Source: Bacteroidota bacterium (lineage in GTDB: Bacteria > Bacteroidota > Bacteroidia > UBA8524). From it: 14,946 bases of DNA. The DNA is taken from contig DQHT01000074.1 in the NCBI GenBank assembly GCA_003531115.1, positions 21,543-36,488 of the forward strand, in the 5' to 3' direction. Of the stretch, positions 7,272 through 14,361 are shown in pieces. The number at the start of each line of letters is the position of its first letter. Position 1 is the stretch's first letter. The notes beneath the pieces were generated by a model, which had not been told where the DNA came from, searched no databases, and worked only from the letters and a program-made list of their open reading frames with translations. A program made the position numbers and the translations under genes.

Positions 7272-7649
7272 TTAAGATCCTTGTTTGGCTTTATAGGCAT
7301 TGATTCTATCCATCACCTTGTACGGCGATGCTTCCCGGTACTGTTTGTCGGGCGTGGTGCTGAAAATATCGTCATCATCATAATCAGATGCGAAAATATC
7401 CGTTGTGCGTGCCACCCAGATATTGACACAAACCCCGCGACGGCCGTATTGTTCCTTGCCAAAAAGCAATGCCATCTCAGGGTTGGGTGCGTGAACCGTT
7501 CCCACGTGCTGGTGATGCGTGCCTCTTTTCTTCTGGTGAAAAACTTCGTAGGTTTCGAAGTGCTCCAGCGGCTTTAATTCTTGTTCCATACCCGGTTCAT
7601 CGCTGATCTGGGCACGTGAAATTCGTGGATCTAAAGATTTTATTATCAT
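7272..7649 (-). CDS. paaB: PaaB, phenylacetyl-CoA epoxidase subunit
   Basis: PaaB is the small bridging subunit that joins PaaA-PaaC heterodimers in the epoxidase complex. The core FETYEVFHQKKRGTHHQHVG (residues 31-50), VHAPNPEMAL and NIWVARTTDI segments are diagnostic. The product is 125 residues, with about 25 extra N-terminal residues (IKSLDPRISRAQI) compared with the E. coli protein; I believe such an extension is common in Bacteroidota homologues, which supports ATG 7649, though Met21 (7589) is a possible alternative. No clear Shine-Dalgarno is seen. A perfect palindrome lies 10-30 bases upstream of the start, which suggests that transcription of this group begins here. Normally paaA would precede it; here a cytochrome-peroxidase-like gene does. 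Confidence 0.93.
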   Translation of the reverse strand: MIIKSLDPRISRAQISDEPGMEQELKPLEHFETYEVFHQKKRGTHHQHVGTVHAPNPEMALLFGKEQYGRRGVCVNIWVARTTDIFASDYDDDDIFSTTPDKQYREASPYKVMDRINAYKAKQGS

Positions 7650-7659
7650 GACAAGGAAT

Positions 7660-7679
7660 AAACTAACGCAAGTTAGTTA
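7660..7679. promoter_or_regulatory. Perfect 8-4-8 palindrome upstream of paaB, candidate TetR-type operator
   Basis: TAACTAAC (7660-7667) and GTTAGTTA (7672-7679) flank GCAA. A symmetric ACTAAC-N4-GTTAGT core of this size suits a TetR-family repressor dimer. paa genes in several bacteria are controlled by the TetR-family PaaR, so this could be its site; that link is inference. The alternative is a stem-loop terminator for the di-heme gene ending at 7700, but the tail after the stem on the minus strand (TTATTCC) is a poor T-tract. Confidence 0.55.
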
Positions 7680-7699
7680 AAAGGAGGAGTTTTTCAAAC

Positions 7700-8722
7700 T
7701 CATTCCGGGAGCCGGTAATTCTGGTTTTGAATGAAAGTGGGGTCAGACAGCGTTTTCAGAAAGGCGATAAGGGCAGCTTTTTCTTCAGCTTTCAGGGTAA
7801 ATCCTGAAACCAGCGGACTTTGATTCGGTCCCGATTTTCCTCCTGAAGCATAATGATCGATCACAGCTTCGAGTGTGGTGATGGAACCGTCATGCATGTA
7901 GGGAGGAGTGAGTGCTACATTGCGTAAGCTGGGAATTTTAAACTTGCCACTATCGGTCGGCAAGTTGGTAAATCGTGCCCTGCCCGGGTCTTTATAGGAA
8001 AAATAAAGACCATTGTTCATGGGTTCAAATGTGGTGAAAAAGGGTTCTGCATGGCATTTTACGCAATTGGTTTTTGAAGAAAGGAATAAGCGATAACCTT
8101 CTTCTTCCTGTGGGGTATACCTGCTTTTTCCGGTCGATACTTTATCGTAGCGTGAATTGGCGCTTATTAAAGTCCTTTCAAATGCAGCGATGGAACGGGT
8201 AATGGAATAGGGGCCGGGAGCTTGTCCGTAAGCCAGTTGGCTCAGTGAATCATAATAGGGAATGAGAGCGAGCTGCTCACCAATATCCACAATATTATGG
8301 GCAAACTCATTGTGCTCCTGTATCGGAACAAGGATCTGCATTTCGAGGGTTGGCAGGGATGCTTCTCTCAGGTAGTGGGGTTGGTAAGCCAGGTTGAAGA
8401 GACCGGGAGCATTTCGGGTTCCCTGACGGCCATACACACCGGGATTGGTGGCTTTGAGGCTGGCAAAGGCATGTTTGGGCTGATGGCAACTGGCACAACT
8501 GATGCTCGAATCAATACTCAGGATCGGGTCATAGAACAAGGCTTTTCCTAACTCAATACGGGTTGCATTGGGCTGGTTGTCGGCCGGGATGAATGGTGCC
8601 GGAAAATGGGCAGGGTACTGCGTAAACCAGTTGCCTTCTGAAAGACCTGGCGTTTCGTTTTTTTCGCATCCCGTTGTCAAAACGAAAACCAGAAAAAAGC
8701 TGAAAAACGCCAACCTTTTCAT
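7700..8722 (-). CDS. Di-heme cytochrome c peroxidase/MauG-like lipoprotein, divergent second copy
   Basis: This predicted periplasmic lipoprotein binds two c-type hemes. The signal sequence ends in a lipobox (LTTGC, Cys19). Heme sites are CASCH (Cys76, Cys79, His80) and CVKCH (Cys220, Cys223, His224). The family end motif SLRNVALTPPYMHDG is present, with Met276 as the possible distal ligand. ATG 8722 is preferred over the TTG three bases upstream because it forms a TGATG junction with the preceding gene's stop, indicating coupled translation. Unlike its neighbour, it lacks the WDGR segment between the heme domains: the aligned stretch reads PHYLREASLPT. That Trp is the inter-heme relay in MauG and bacterial peroxidases, so activity may differ. 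The context next to an MbnP-like gene suggests a role in oxidative modification of that protein rather than plain peroxide removal. Confidence 0.93.
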   Translation of the reverse strand: MKRLAFFSFFLVFVLTTGCEKNETPGLSEGNWFTQYPAHFPAPFIPADNQPNATRIELGKALFYDPILSIDSSISCASCHQPKHAFASLKATNPGVYGRQGTRNAPGLFNLAYQPHYLREASLPTLEMQILVPIQEHNEFAHNIVDIGEQLALIPYYDSLSQLAYGQAPGPYSITRSIAAFERTLISANSRYDKVSTGKSRYTPQEEEGYRLFLSSKTNCVKCHAEPFFTTFEPMNNGLYFSYKDPGRARFTNLPTDSGKFKIPSLRNVALTPPYMHDGSITTLEAVIDHYASGGKSGPNQSPLVSGFTLKAEEKAALIAFLKTLSDPTFIQNQNYRLPE

Positions 8723-9810
8723 CAATTTGGATCCGAATAACGCGGGTCGCTGAGGAGTGAATAATCACTCAGGGTTTTCAGAAATGCCAGAAGGTCGGCC
8801 TTTTCCTGGGTGTCGAGCATCAGGCCGGTATTCATTGTATACTGCAGGGCAGGATCAAGGCTGGACGAATAGCGGATGCCATGGTCGTAATGGTCGATCA
8901 CTTCTTCCAGAGTCTGGAAGCGACCATCGTGCATATAGGGTGGGGTTAGAGCAATGTTACGCAGGCTCATAACCTTGAATTTGCCCTTGTCGCCCGGCTT
9001 TCCTGTCACCGCTTCACGTCCGATATCCAATATTGCGGATGTGCTGTCGAGGCCGTTGTTCATGTATTGGTTATTCTCGAAATTTCCGCCGCTGTGGCAA
9101 TGCGCACAATCAGCTCCTGAAATTTCCGGAAAAAACGGATTGTATTCGGCAAAAAACAAGGCTCTTCCGCGTTCCTCTTCCTGGCTGAGCGTGGCTTTCC
9201 CGGCCAGATACTGATCGTATTTACTGTCAGCTGAAACAATGCTGTTCATAAACTGCTCAAGAGCCAAAGAAATACGTTGCGGGTTTATTTCTTCGGAGCC
9301 AAAGGCCTTTTCGAACTGGCTTTTATAGGTTTCCAGAGCAGTCAGTTTGGTAACTACATTTGCCAGGGTTTCGTTCATTTCCAGCGGGTCCTGTATAGGT
9401 TTAAGGGCTTGGTCCCGAAGGAGGTGGGCACGACCATCCCAGAAAAATTCATTTTTATGCCAGAGGGTGTTAAACACGGCCATAGCCTGGCGTTTACCGG
9501 GTAATCCTGCAATACCAATTGAAAAACGTGAAGTGTCTGTGAAAGCATGCTCCTGCCGGTGACAGCCCGCACAACTTTGGGTCCCATCACCGGAGAGAAG
9601 CTTTTCATAAAACAACATCCTTCCCAGCTTAACCCCTTCCATGGTCAGGGGATTATCTCCGGGAATTTCAGGAGCAGGTAAATTCCCATATTCCAGTACA
9701 TAAGCAGGATTTTCCGGAGTTGTATTCAAAGGCTCATCCTTCGCACAACTGCCGATAAAAAGGGCAAATCCCAGCATAAAACTCAATATTCCAATCCGTT
9801 TATTCATCAT
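8722..9810 (-). CDS. Di-heme cytochrome c peroxidase/MauG (MbnH)-like lipoprotein
   Basis: This 362-residue predicted lipoprotein (lipobox FIGSC, Cys22) has two heme sites, CAGCH (Cys80, Cys83, His84) and CAHCH (Cys235, Cys238, His239), the WDGRA motif with Trp124, and the C-terminal SLRNIALTPPYMHDGRF segment with Met293. These are hallmarks of the bacterial di-heme peroxidase/MauG superfamily. Because it directly follows an MbnP-like gene (46-49 bases away) it is the best candidate here for MbnH, the enzyme that oxidises an MbnP tryptophan. Three in-frame starts follow one another (GTG 9813, ATG 9810, ATG 9807); I chose the first ATG. The stop overlaps the next gene's ATG by one base. A hairpin lies in the gap before it. 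A peroxide-detoxifying role remains possible. Confidence 0.93.
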   Translation of the reverse strand: MMNKRIGILSFMLGFALFIGSCAKDEPLNTTPENPAYVLEYGNLPAPEIPGDNPLTMEGVKLGRMLFYEKLLSGDGTQSCAGCHRQEHAFTDTSRFSIGIAGLPGKRQAMAVFNTLWHKNEFFWDGRAHLLRDQALKPIQDPLEMNETLANVVTKLTALETYKSQFEKAFGSEEINPQRISLALEQFMNSIVSADSKYDQYLAGKATLSQEEERGRALFFAEYNPFFPEISGADCAHCHSGGNFENNQYMNNGLDSTSAILDIGREAVTGKPGDKGKFKVMSLRNIALTPPYMHDGRFQTLEEVIDHYDHGIRYSSSLDPALQYTMNTGLMLDTQEKADLLAFLKTLSDYSLLSDPRYSDPN

Positions 9811-9820
9811 CACTGAAAAC

Positions 9821-9856
9821 TTTTACCCGCCGAAGCTTCAGCGTAGGCGGGGAAAA
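9821..9856. repeat. GC-rich inverted repeat between the mbnP-like and first di-heme gene
   Basis: CCCGCC (9826-9831) pairs with GGCGGG (9846-9851). TTTT (9821-9824) and AAAA (9853-9856) extend the stem after one mismatch. The loop holds the palindrome GAAGCTTC. The sequence resembles short dispersed GC-rich palindromes found in intergenic gaps of many Bacteroidota (recollection, not checked). No T-tract follows on the minus strand, so it may moderate readthrough or mRNA stability rather than end transcription. Confidence 0.7.
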
Positions 9857-9859
9857 CGC

Positions 9860-10828
9860 TTAAGGAGTAACAACCCATTTTACCGAACGTGTTTCCTTGC
9901 CGGCATATTCAAGAGCGATCACATAAAAACCAGGACTTTGCGGGGCGAGGATCATAGCTTCACTAACCTGATCATACCTGGCCACACATTTGCCTTGTTG
10001 GTCGTATACCTGTATGCAGGAAGGCATATTTTCATCCTTAAATGACAGGGTGCTGCTGCCTGAACTTGGGTTTGGATAAAGTACGGCTTGCTCCTCCGCT
10101 ATTTCGGGATTGGAAAGCACAGAGCTGTTTCCCTCAGAAGAGGTAAACACATGGTTCGCAAAATTCATGATCATTTCGTAACCTTCCTCGACTTCGGCAT
10201 GAGTAACCACGCCCGCTGTAGTTTCAATGCCTTTTAAAGCTTGTGCATAGTCGGCATTCAGTTCTATAGTAAGATCATTGCCCACTTTGACACCGGCCGT
10301 ACTGATCTTTATTTGCAGGTAATTCACATCCCCGAGGCTGTGTACCTCTACATTTTGATCGCGGTTGGTCCCTCCACTGCCTTCTAAGGCTATAAACCGG
10401 TAGCCGGCCTGCCAGCCCCAATGCATGGATGGAGATTTGGGCGCCAACGGGTGAGCGGGTGCATAGGTGCTGGGATCTAAATGGTTGTATGCCTCTTGCA
10501 CACCGATGGAAAAGCGAATTTCTTCAAGATTGGTAATGGTGTGGCTTCCCAAAAGGACATTTAAGGGCATATTTCCTTTGACCAGCAGCCAGGTATCAGC
10601 GATCGCTGTTTGTTGACCGCCATCATGGATCAAAATAATGCTGCTCATGTAATACTCGAGGCGTCTGAATTTAAAGGGCTCACCATCTGCAGTTTCAGTA
10701 TTTTTATTAAAAGCAAAGGCTGAATCTCCCATTTTATGGTTGATTTTCAGATAAATATCACTTTGCGCAAAGAGGTTGCCGGAGCAAAAAATAGCCAGAA
10801 GAGCTAATAGGAGTAAGGGTTTTTTCAT
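9860..10828 (-). CDS. MbnP-like copper-binding protein with T9SS sorting domain
   Basis: The 322-residue product has a signal peptide (cleavage near FAQ, residues 20-22), an MbnP-type domain (about 24-230) and a type A T9SS sorting domain (about 248-322, starting VLYPNPSSG, ending in VVTP). MbnP features are the early FKFRRLEYYMS strand, HPLAPKSPSMHWGWQAGYRF (126-145) with Trp137 and Trp139, the following ALEG, and the closing NHVF (His226). In methanotroph MbnP a tryptophan is oxidised to kynurenine and helps bind copper, and the partner MbnH is a di-heme protein; two such genes follow directly. The sorting tail implies export across the outer membrane, so any modification by periplasmic lipoproteins must precede export. 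An exact -7 box lies 24 bases upstream. The family call is confident; copper binding is by homology; the modified residue is inference. Confidence 0.88.
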   Translation of the reverse strand: MKKPLLLLALLAIFCSGNLFAQSDIYLKINHKMGDSAFAFNKNTETADGEPFKFRRLEYYMSSIILIHDGGQQTAIADTWLLVKGNMPLNVLLGSHTITNLEEIRFSIGVQEAYNHLDPSTYAPAHPLAPKSPSMHWGWQAGYRFIALEGSGGTNRDQNVEVHSLGDVNYLQIKISTAGVKVGNDLTIELNADYAQALKGIETTAGVVTHAEVEEGYEMIMNFANHVFTSSEGNSSVLSNPEIAEEQAVLYPNPSSGSSTLSFKDENMPSCIQVYDQQGKCVARYDQVSEAMILAPQSPGFYVIALEYAGKETRSVKWVVTP

Positions 10829-10851
10829 ATAGAATAAAGTTGTGATTAAAT

Positions 10852-10859
10852 CAAATTTA
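10852..10859 (-). promoter_or_regulatory. Bacteroidota-type -7 promoter box for the mbnP-like gene
   Basis: The minus strand reads TAAATTTG, an exact match to the Bacteroidota TAnnTTTG -7 element, 23 bases before the ATG at 10828. No clear TTG -33 element is seen at the usual spacing; the AT-rich stretch upstream runs into the end of the DUF58 gene. It suggests that the mbnP/di-heme genes form an operon separate from the MoxR group. Confidence 0.6.
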
Positions 10860-10872
10860 TAACATTTTACGA

Positions 10873-12216
10873 CTAAATCATACCCCTGGCCTTAAGTTCA
10901 AGGTAGCGGTTGATCGTGTTTAAGGTTAGGTCAGCGGGGCTGCTAAGCAAAGACAAAATGCCATTTTTCCTCAGTTCCGCCACGATCTGTTCCTTTTCAT
11001 AACGTACTTTTTCCGCCACCATTTTTCGGTAGACATCGTGGGTATTCCGGGCTTTTTTATGGATGAGTTCCAGGGTCTCCGTATTTTCAAAAAACACGAC
11101 CAGAAGCAGGTGGTTTTTTGCCATTGCCTTGATATAAGGCAGGCGACGCTGCATGGAAGAGACGGTATCAAAATTGGTAAAGAGGATAAGCAGGGAACGC
11201 TGGGTTACCTGATGTTTAAGTTTCAGGAAAAGGCGTTCATAATCCGATTCAAGAAAACGTGTTGACTGCCGGTAGAGCATTTCCTGAAACCGGAGCATAT
11301 GTCCCGATTTTCTGCTGGCCGGTAACATTTGCACCTGCTCCTCATCGAAGGTGATGAGTCCGGCTTTGTCGTATTTTTTGATCGCAATATTGGCTAGTAC
11401 AAGTGAAGCATTGATGGCATGATCGAGCAGAGTCATATTTTCAAAGGGCTGGTTCATCACCCTGCCTTTATCGATGATGCAATACACCTGTTGGGAGCGT
11501 TCATCCTGAAACAAATTGGCCATGAGCTTACCACGCCGGGCAGTAGCTTTCCAGTTTATGGTTCGGAAATCGTCGCCGGGAACATAGTCCTTTATCTTTT
11601 CAAATTCTGAATGCTGGCCGATGCGCCTGATCTTTTTAATTCCCGAATCGATCAGGGTATTGCTGATGGCCAGGTATTCATACTTTAGCATAGACAGATA
11701 AGAAGGATAAACCACAATTTCCTGAGGGGATCCCCCTTGTATTTTCCTTTGTACCAATCCTGGCCCCATACTCGCCAGCACCTGGATATGTCCAAATGAA
11801 TAAGCACCACGACGTGTGGGACGGTAAGTATAGAGGATGGTTTGTGTGTCTCCGGGCTTAAGGGTAAGCGACTTATAGAAGTTGCGCACCTGCCACTCAG
11901 GAGGCAATTCATCATAGACTTCAATACGACAGGGAAAGGCAAACTGCGAATGGAGACTTAGACGTATCGGGTTTTCATCGCCGTTGCTGAATTTGTTTAT
12001 CAGGGTCCGTTCCGCACTAATCCCCTTCCCGGTAAATAAAAAGACGATCTCAGCGATGGGGATCAAACAAAACAGGAAGAAAATGACCTTGGCGGGTAAG
12101 AATAACCAGGGCAGGATGAACGACAAAGTGAAAAGCAGCACCAACACCCCGATCCCGATAAAAAAACGGCGGCTTAAAAACAGCGAGGAGTAGGCCTGTT
12201 TGAGTGGATTTATCAC
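10873..12216 (-). CDS. DUF58 family membrane protein (vWA-like)
   Basis: The 447-residue product has two N-terminal membrane segments (about 18-36 and 43-61), an Ig-like region, then the DUF58 core: HSEFEKIKDYVPGDDFRTINW (residues 202-222), followed by KATARRGKLM and DERSQQV, then a vWA-like Rossmann domain. The metal-site motif is D249-KGRVM, so the Asp remains while the DxSxS serines are replaced, as in many DUF58 proteins. DUF58 proteins are coded next to MoxR ATPases and are probably their partners or substrates. The start is GTG at 12216, giving a TAGTG one-base overlap with the MoxR stop; no better ATG is near. The precise role in the envelope is not known. Confidence 0.93.
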   Translation of the reverse strand: MINPLKQAYSSLFLSRRFFIGIGVLVLLFTLSFILPWLFLPAKVIFFLFCLIPIAEIVFLFTGKGISAERTLINKFSNGDENPIRLSLHSQFAFPCRIEVYDELPPEWQVRNFYKSLTLKPGDTQTILYTYRPTRRGAYSFGHIQVLASMGPGLVQRKIQGGSPQEIVVYPSYLSMLKYEYLAISNTLIDSGIKKIRRIGQHSEFEKIKDYVPGDDFRTINWKATARRGKLMANLFQDERSQQVYCIIDKGRVMNQPFENMTLLDHAINASLVLANIAIKKYDKAGLITFDEEQVQMLPASRKSGHMLRFQEMLYRQSTRFLESDYERLFLKLKHQVTQRSLLILFTNFDTVSSMQRRLPYIKAMAKNHLLLVVFFENTETLELIHKKARNTHDVYRKMVAEKVRYEKEQIVAELRKNGILSLLSSPADLTLNTINRYLELKARGMI

Positions 12217-13187
12217 TATCTCGGAACTTCTACCTGGTTCAGTAAACTTAGAATGAGCTCATCAGGCTGTATGCCTTCCATTTCCTTTTCAGGGCTCAGC
12301 AAAATGCGGTGGCGTAAAACGGGCAAGGCACAATATTTTACATCTTCGGGAGTAATGAAGTCTCGTCCATTCATAGCAGCCAGCGCTTTGGATGCGTTTA
12401 GCAGGGCAACTCCCGCGCGTGGTGATGCACCGATAAAGATCCCGTTAAACTGACGGCTTCCCCGAATAATGGCACTGATATAACCCAACAATTCAGGTTT
12501 TGCTTCGACCTGCCTGATGAGTTTTCTCACATCCAAAAGCTGCGCACCGCTTAATATTGTCTCGATATCGCTCAAAGGGTCTTTGCCTGTTGCGTGTTGA
12601 TGCATGGCCAGAATATTCATCTCCGCACTTTCATCGGGATAGCCCACATGAATTTTCATCATAAAACGATCGAGCTGGGCTTCGGGCAAACGGTATGTAC
12701 CTTCATGTTCGATCGGGTTCTGAGTAGCCAAAACCATAAAGGGTTCCTGCAGCGCGATGCTGTGCCCGTCGACACTTACCTGGTACTCTTCCATCACCTC
12801 AAAAAGGGCAGCCTGGGTTTTGGCCGGAGCCCGGTTGATCTCATCGATCAGGACCAGGTTAGAATAGATAGGGCCTTTCCGCAATTCAAAGTCCTGGGTT
12901 TTTTGGTTATAGATGGTCGTCCCCAAAACATCGGAGGGCATCAGGTCGGGGGTAAACTGTATTCGACTGAAATCGGCGCCAATACAGCGGGCAAGCGCTT
13001 TGGCTGCCATGGTTTTTGCCACTCCCGGAACTCCTTCTATCAATACATGACCCCTGCCAAACAGGGCAATGAGAAGCTGGGTGATGAGTTCATTCTGACC
13101 GAGAATATGACTGGCCATCTGTGCTTCCAGGCGGGTGATCTGCTCTTGCAATTCACTCAGGTCTAAGCGTTTTTCAAATTCATTCAT
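12216..13187 (-). CDS. MoxR-family AAA+ ATPase
   Basis: This is a cytoplasmic ATPase of the MoxR class, thought to act as a chaperone-like remodeller for a partner vWA/DUF58 protein. The 323-residue length is typical. Visible motifs are Walker A GVPGVAKTMAAKAL (residues about 55-68), LMPSDVLGT, Walker B LVLIDEINRA, sensor 1 region LATQNPIEHEGTYRLPEAQLD (split by the usual family spacing), and the lid-domain GASPRAGVALLNASKALAA. The ATG at 13187 overlaps the DUF4350 gene by 8 bases and its TAG overlaps the DUF58 start by one base, so translation is coupled on both sides. A second in-frame ATG is not needed to explain the N-terminus. Confidence 0.96.
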   Translation of the reverse strand: MNEFEKRLDLSELQEQITRLEAQMASHILGQNELITQLLIALFGRGHVLIEGVPGVAKTMAAKALARCIGADFSRIQFTPDLMPSDVLGTTIYNQKTQDFELRKGPIYSNLVLIDEINRAPAKTQAALFEVMEEYQVSVDGHSIALQEPFMVLATQNPIEHEGTYRLPEAQLDRFMMKIHVGYPDESAEMNILAMHQHATGKDPLSDIETILSGAQLLDVRKLIRQVEAKPELLGYISAIIRGSRQFNGIFIGASPRAGVALLNASKALAAMNGRDFITPEDVKYCALPVLRHRILLSPEKEMEGIQPDELILSLLNQVEVPR

Positions 13188-14361
13188 GGTAGGGATATTT
13201 TCCTGTTTGTGCGTAAAAATCTTCTAAATGGGTATTCAGGCGACCGAGAAATTCCGGACTGATCTGCGTAAATTTATCCATCGCCTGTATCATTTCTTTG
13301 AGTTTATGGACAGTCGTTTCTTTTGCTCCTGACTTCTGTTGGAGTTTGGTCCAAAAGTCGCTTTCGTGTTCATGGAGCAAAAAGAGGAGCTGAACATTAT
13401 GATAAAAATAACGGATCTTCTTTTTAGCGACATCAATATGGTTGCCTTCCTGAAAATAAAGGTCACCGATGGTTTCTATAAATTCAAGTGTTTTATTTTC
13501 AGGCTGGGGCAGAACGGGAATTGCCCGCTGACGCCGCCTGGCAAAAAAGAAAAGGGCGAGAATTGTTCCTGTTATCAAAAGGGTCCAGGCATAATTGAGC
13601 GCCTGGTTTTTTTTAATCAACTGAAAGGCGCCTTTCTCTTCTGAGCGGAAATAAGGTTTGTAATAGTCATCCCAGATCGTTTCCTGCCTCGGGAGGTACG
13701 ATAGGCAGCGGGCTACATAGTGCGGGTTTTCCAGAAAATGGATATTCGCAAAGACCTTTGGGGCTAAATGCAGGTATATATTGCCATTGTGGTAAGGGAT
13801 CTGTACAAAATTCACCAGGCTGTCACGCCCGCTGATCCCTAAAATGCGTCCTTCAAAATCATCGCCCGGTATTAAGGTGCCACTGGCCTGCAGGTTTGTA
13901 AACCGCACCTGTTCATTCCGATAAGCAGGATTTACAAGTCTGAAGATCGTGCTGGTGTCATGGTTCCAGGTAAAAAGTATTTTATCTGTCAGGTTCAGGT
14001 CTTCCAATAATTTGTCGGTCAGCGATTCATTGGCAATAAAAACCTGATTTCCCCTGCCAGCGAATTCCAATATCAATTCCTGGTCGATCTCACCAAACGC
14101 GATATCATTGCTGATAATGATCAGGTTTTTTCCGACACCCTCCGAACCGAGCCATTCACTAAAGGGACGTTCATTTCTGGTGATTTCATCTTCCGGAAAA
14201 AGCCGGGGCAACTGATCGAAGAGTAAAAATGTTCCATAGGGGATCCGGTCCTCGGGCGAGTACGTTTCTCTCCAGTCGATATCTTCTTCATGAGTATAAT
14301 AACTCAAGCCGAACAGGAAAAGTAAAAAAAGCAGGAACCAATAATATTTTAATCTAGCCAT
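13180..14361 (-). CDS. DUF4350 domain membrane protein
   Basis: The 393-residue product begins with a membrane segment (about 7-21, YWFLLFLLFLFGLS), followed by a periplasmic domain with the DUF4350 pattern: PYGTFLLFDQLPRLFP (residues 41-56), LIIISNDIAFGEIDQ, and a Rossmann-like core. A second membrane segment (about 256-274) is followed by a basic ARRRQR stretch and a cytoplasmic helical tail of about 115 residues. This arrangement is standard for the protein coded between DUF4129 and MoxR genes in Bacteroidota. It overlaps both neighbours by 8 bases. The function is unknown; it presumably works with the MoxR/DUF58 pair at the inner membrane. Confidence 0.85.
   Translation of the reverse strand: MARLKYYWFLLFLLFLFGLSYYTHEEDIDWRETYSPEDRIPYGTFLLFDQLPRLFPEDEITRNERPFSEWLGSEGVGKNLIIISNDIAFGEIDQELILEFAGRGNQVFIANESLTDKLLEDLNLTDKILFTWNHDTSTIFRLVNPAYRNEQVRFTNLQASGTLIPGDDFEGRILGISGRDSLVNFVQIPYHNGNIYLHLAPKVFANIHFLENPHYVARCLSYLPRQETIWDDYYKPYFRSEEKGAFQLIKKNQALNYAWTLLITGTILALFFFARRRQRAIPVLPQPENKTLEFIETIGDLYFQEGNHIDVAKKKIRYFYHNVQLLFLLHEHESDFWTKLQQKSGAKETTVHKLKEMIQAMDKFTQISPEFLGRLNTHLEDFYAQTGKYPYHE

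Noticed and set aside
7271..7300. Upstream start for PaaC at 7300
   Set aside because: It would overlap paaB by 29 bases and add an unconserved leader, whereas ATG 7270 has AAGGAT at good spacing and follows the paaB stop by one base.
7687..7701. Hairpin GAGTTT/AAACTC at the end of the second di-heme gene as an intrinsic terminator
   Set aside because: The stem has six weak base pairs, overlaps the stop codon, and is followed on the minus strand by CTCCTCCTTTT rather than an immediate T-run; possible but too weak to list.
12594..13166. 190-codon open frame on the plus strand
   Set aside because: It lies fully antisense to the MoxR gene, whose motifs are unmistakable; the translation has no recognisable domain.
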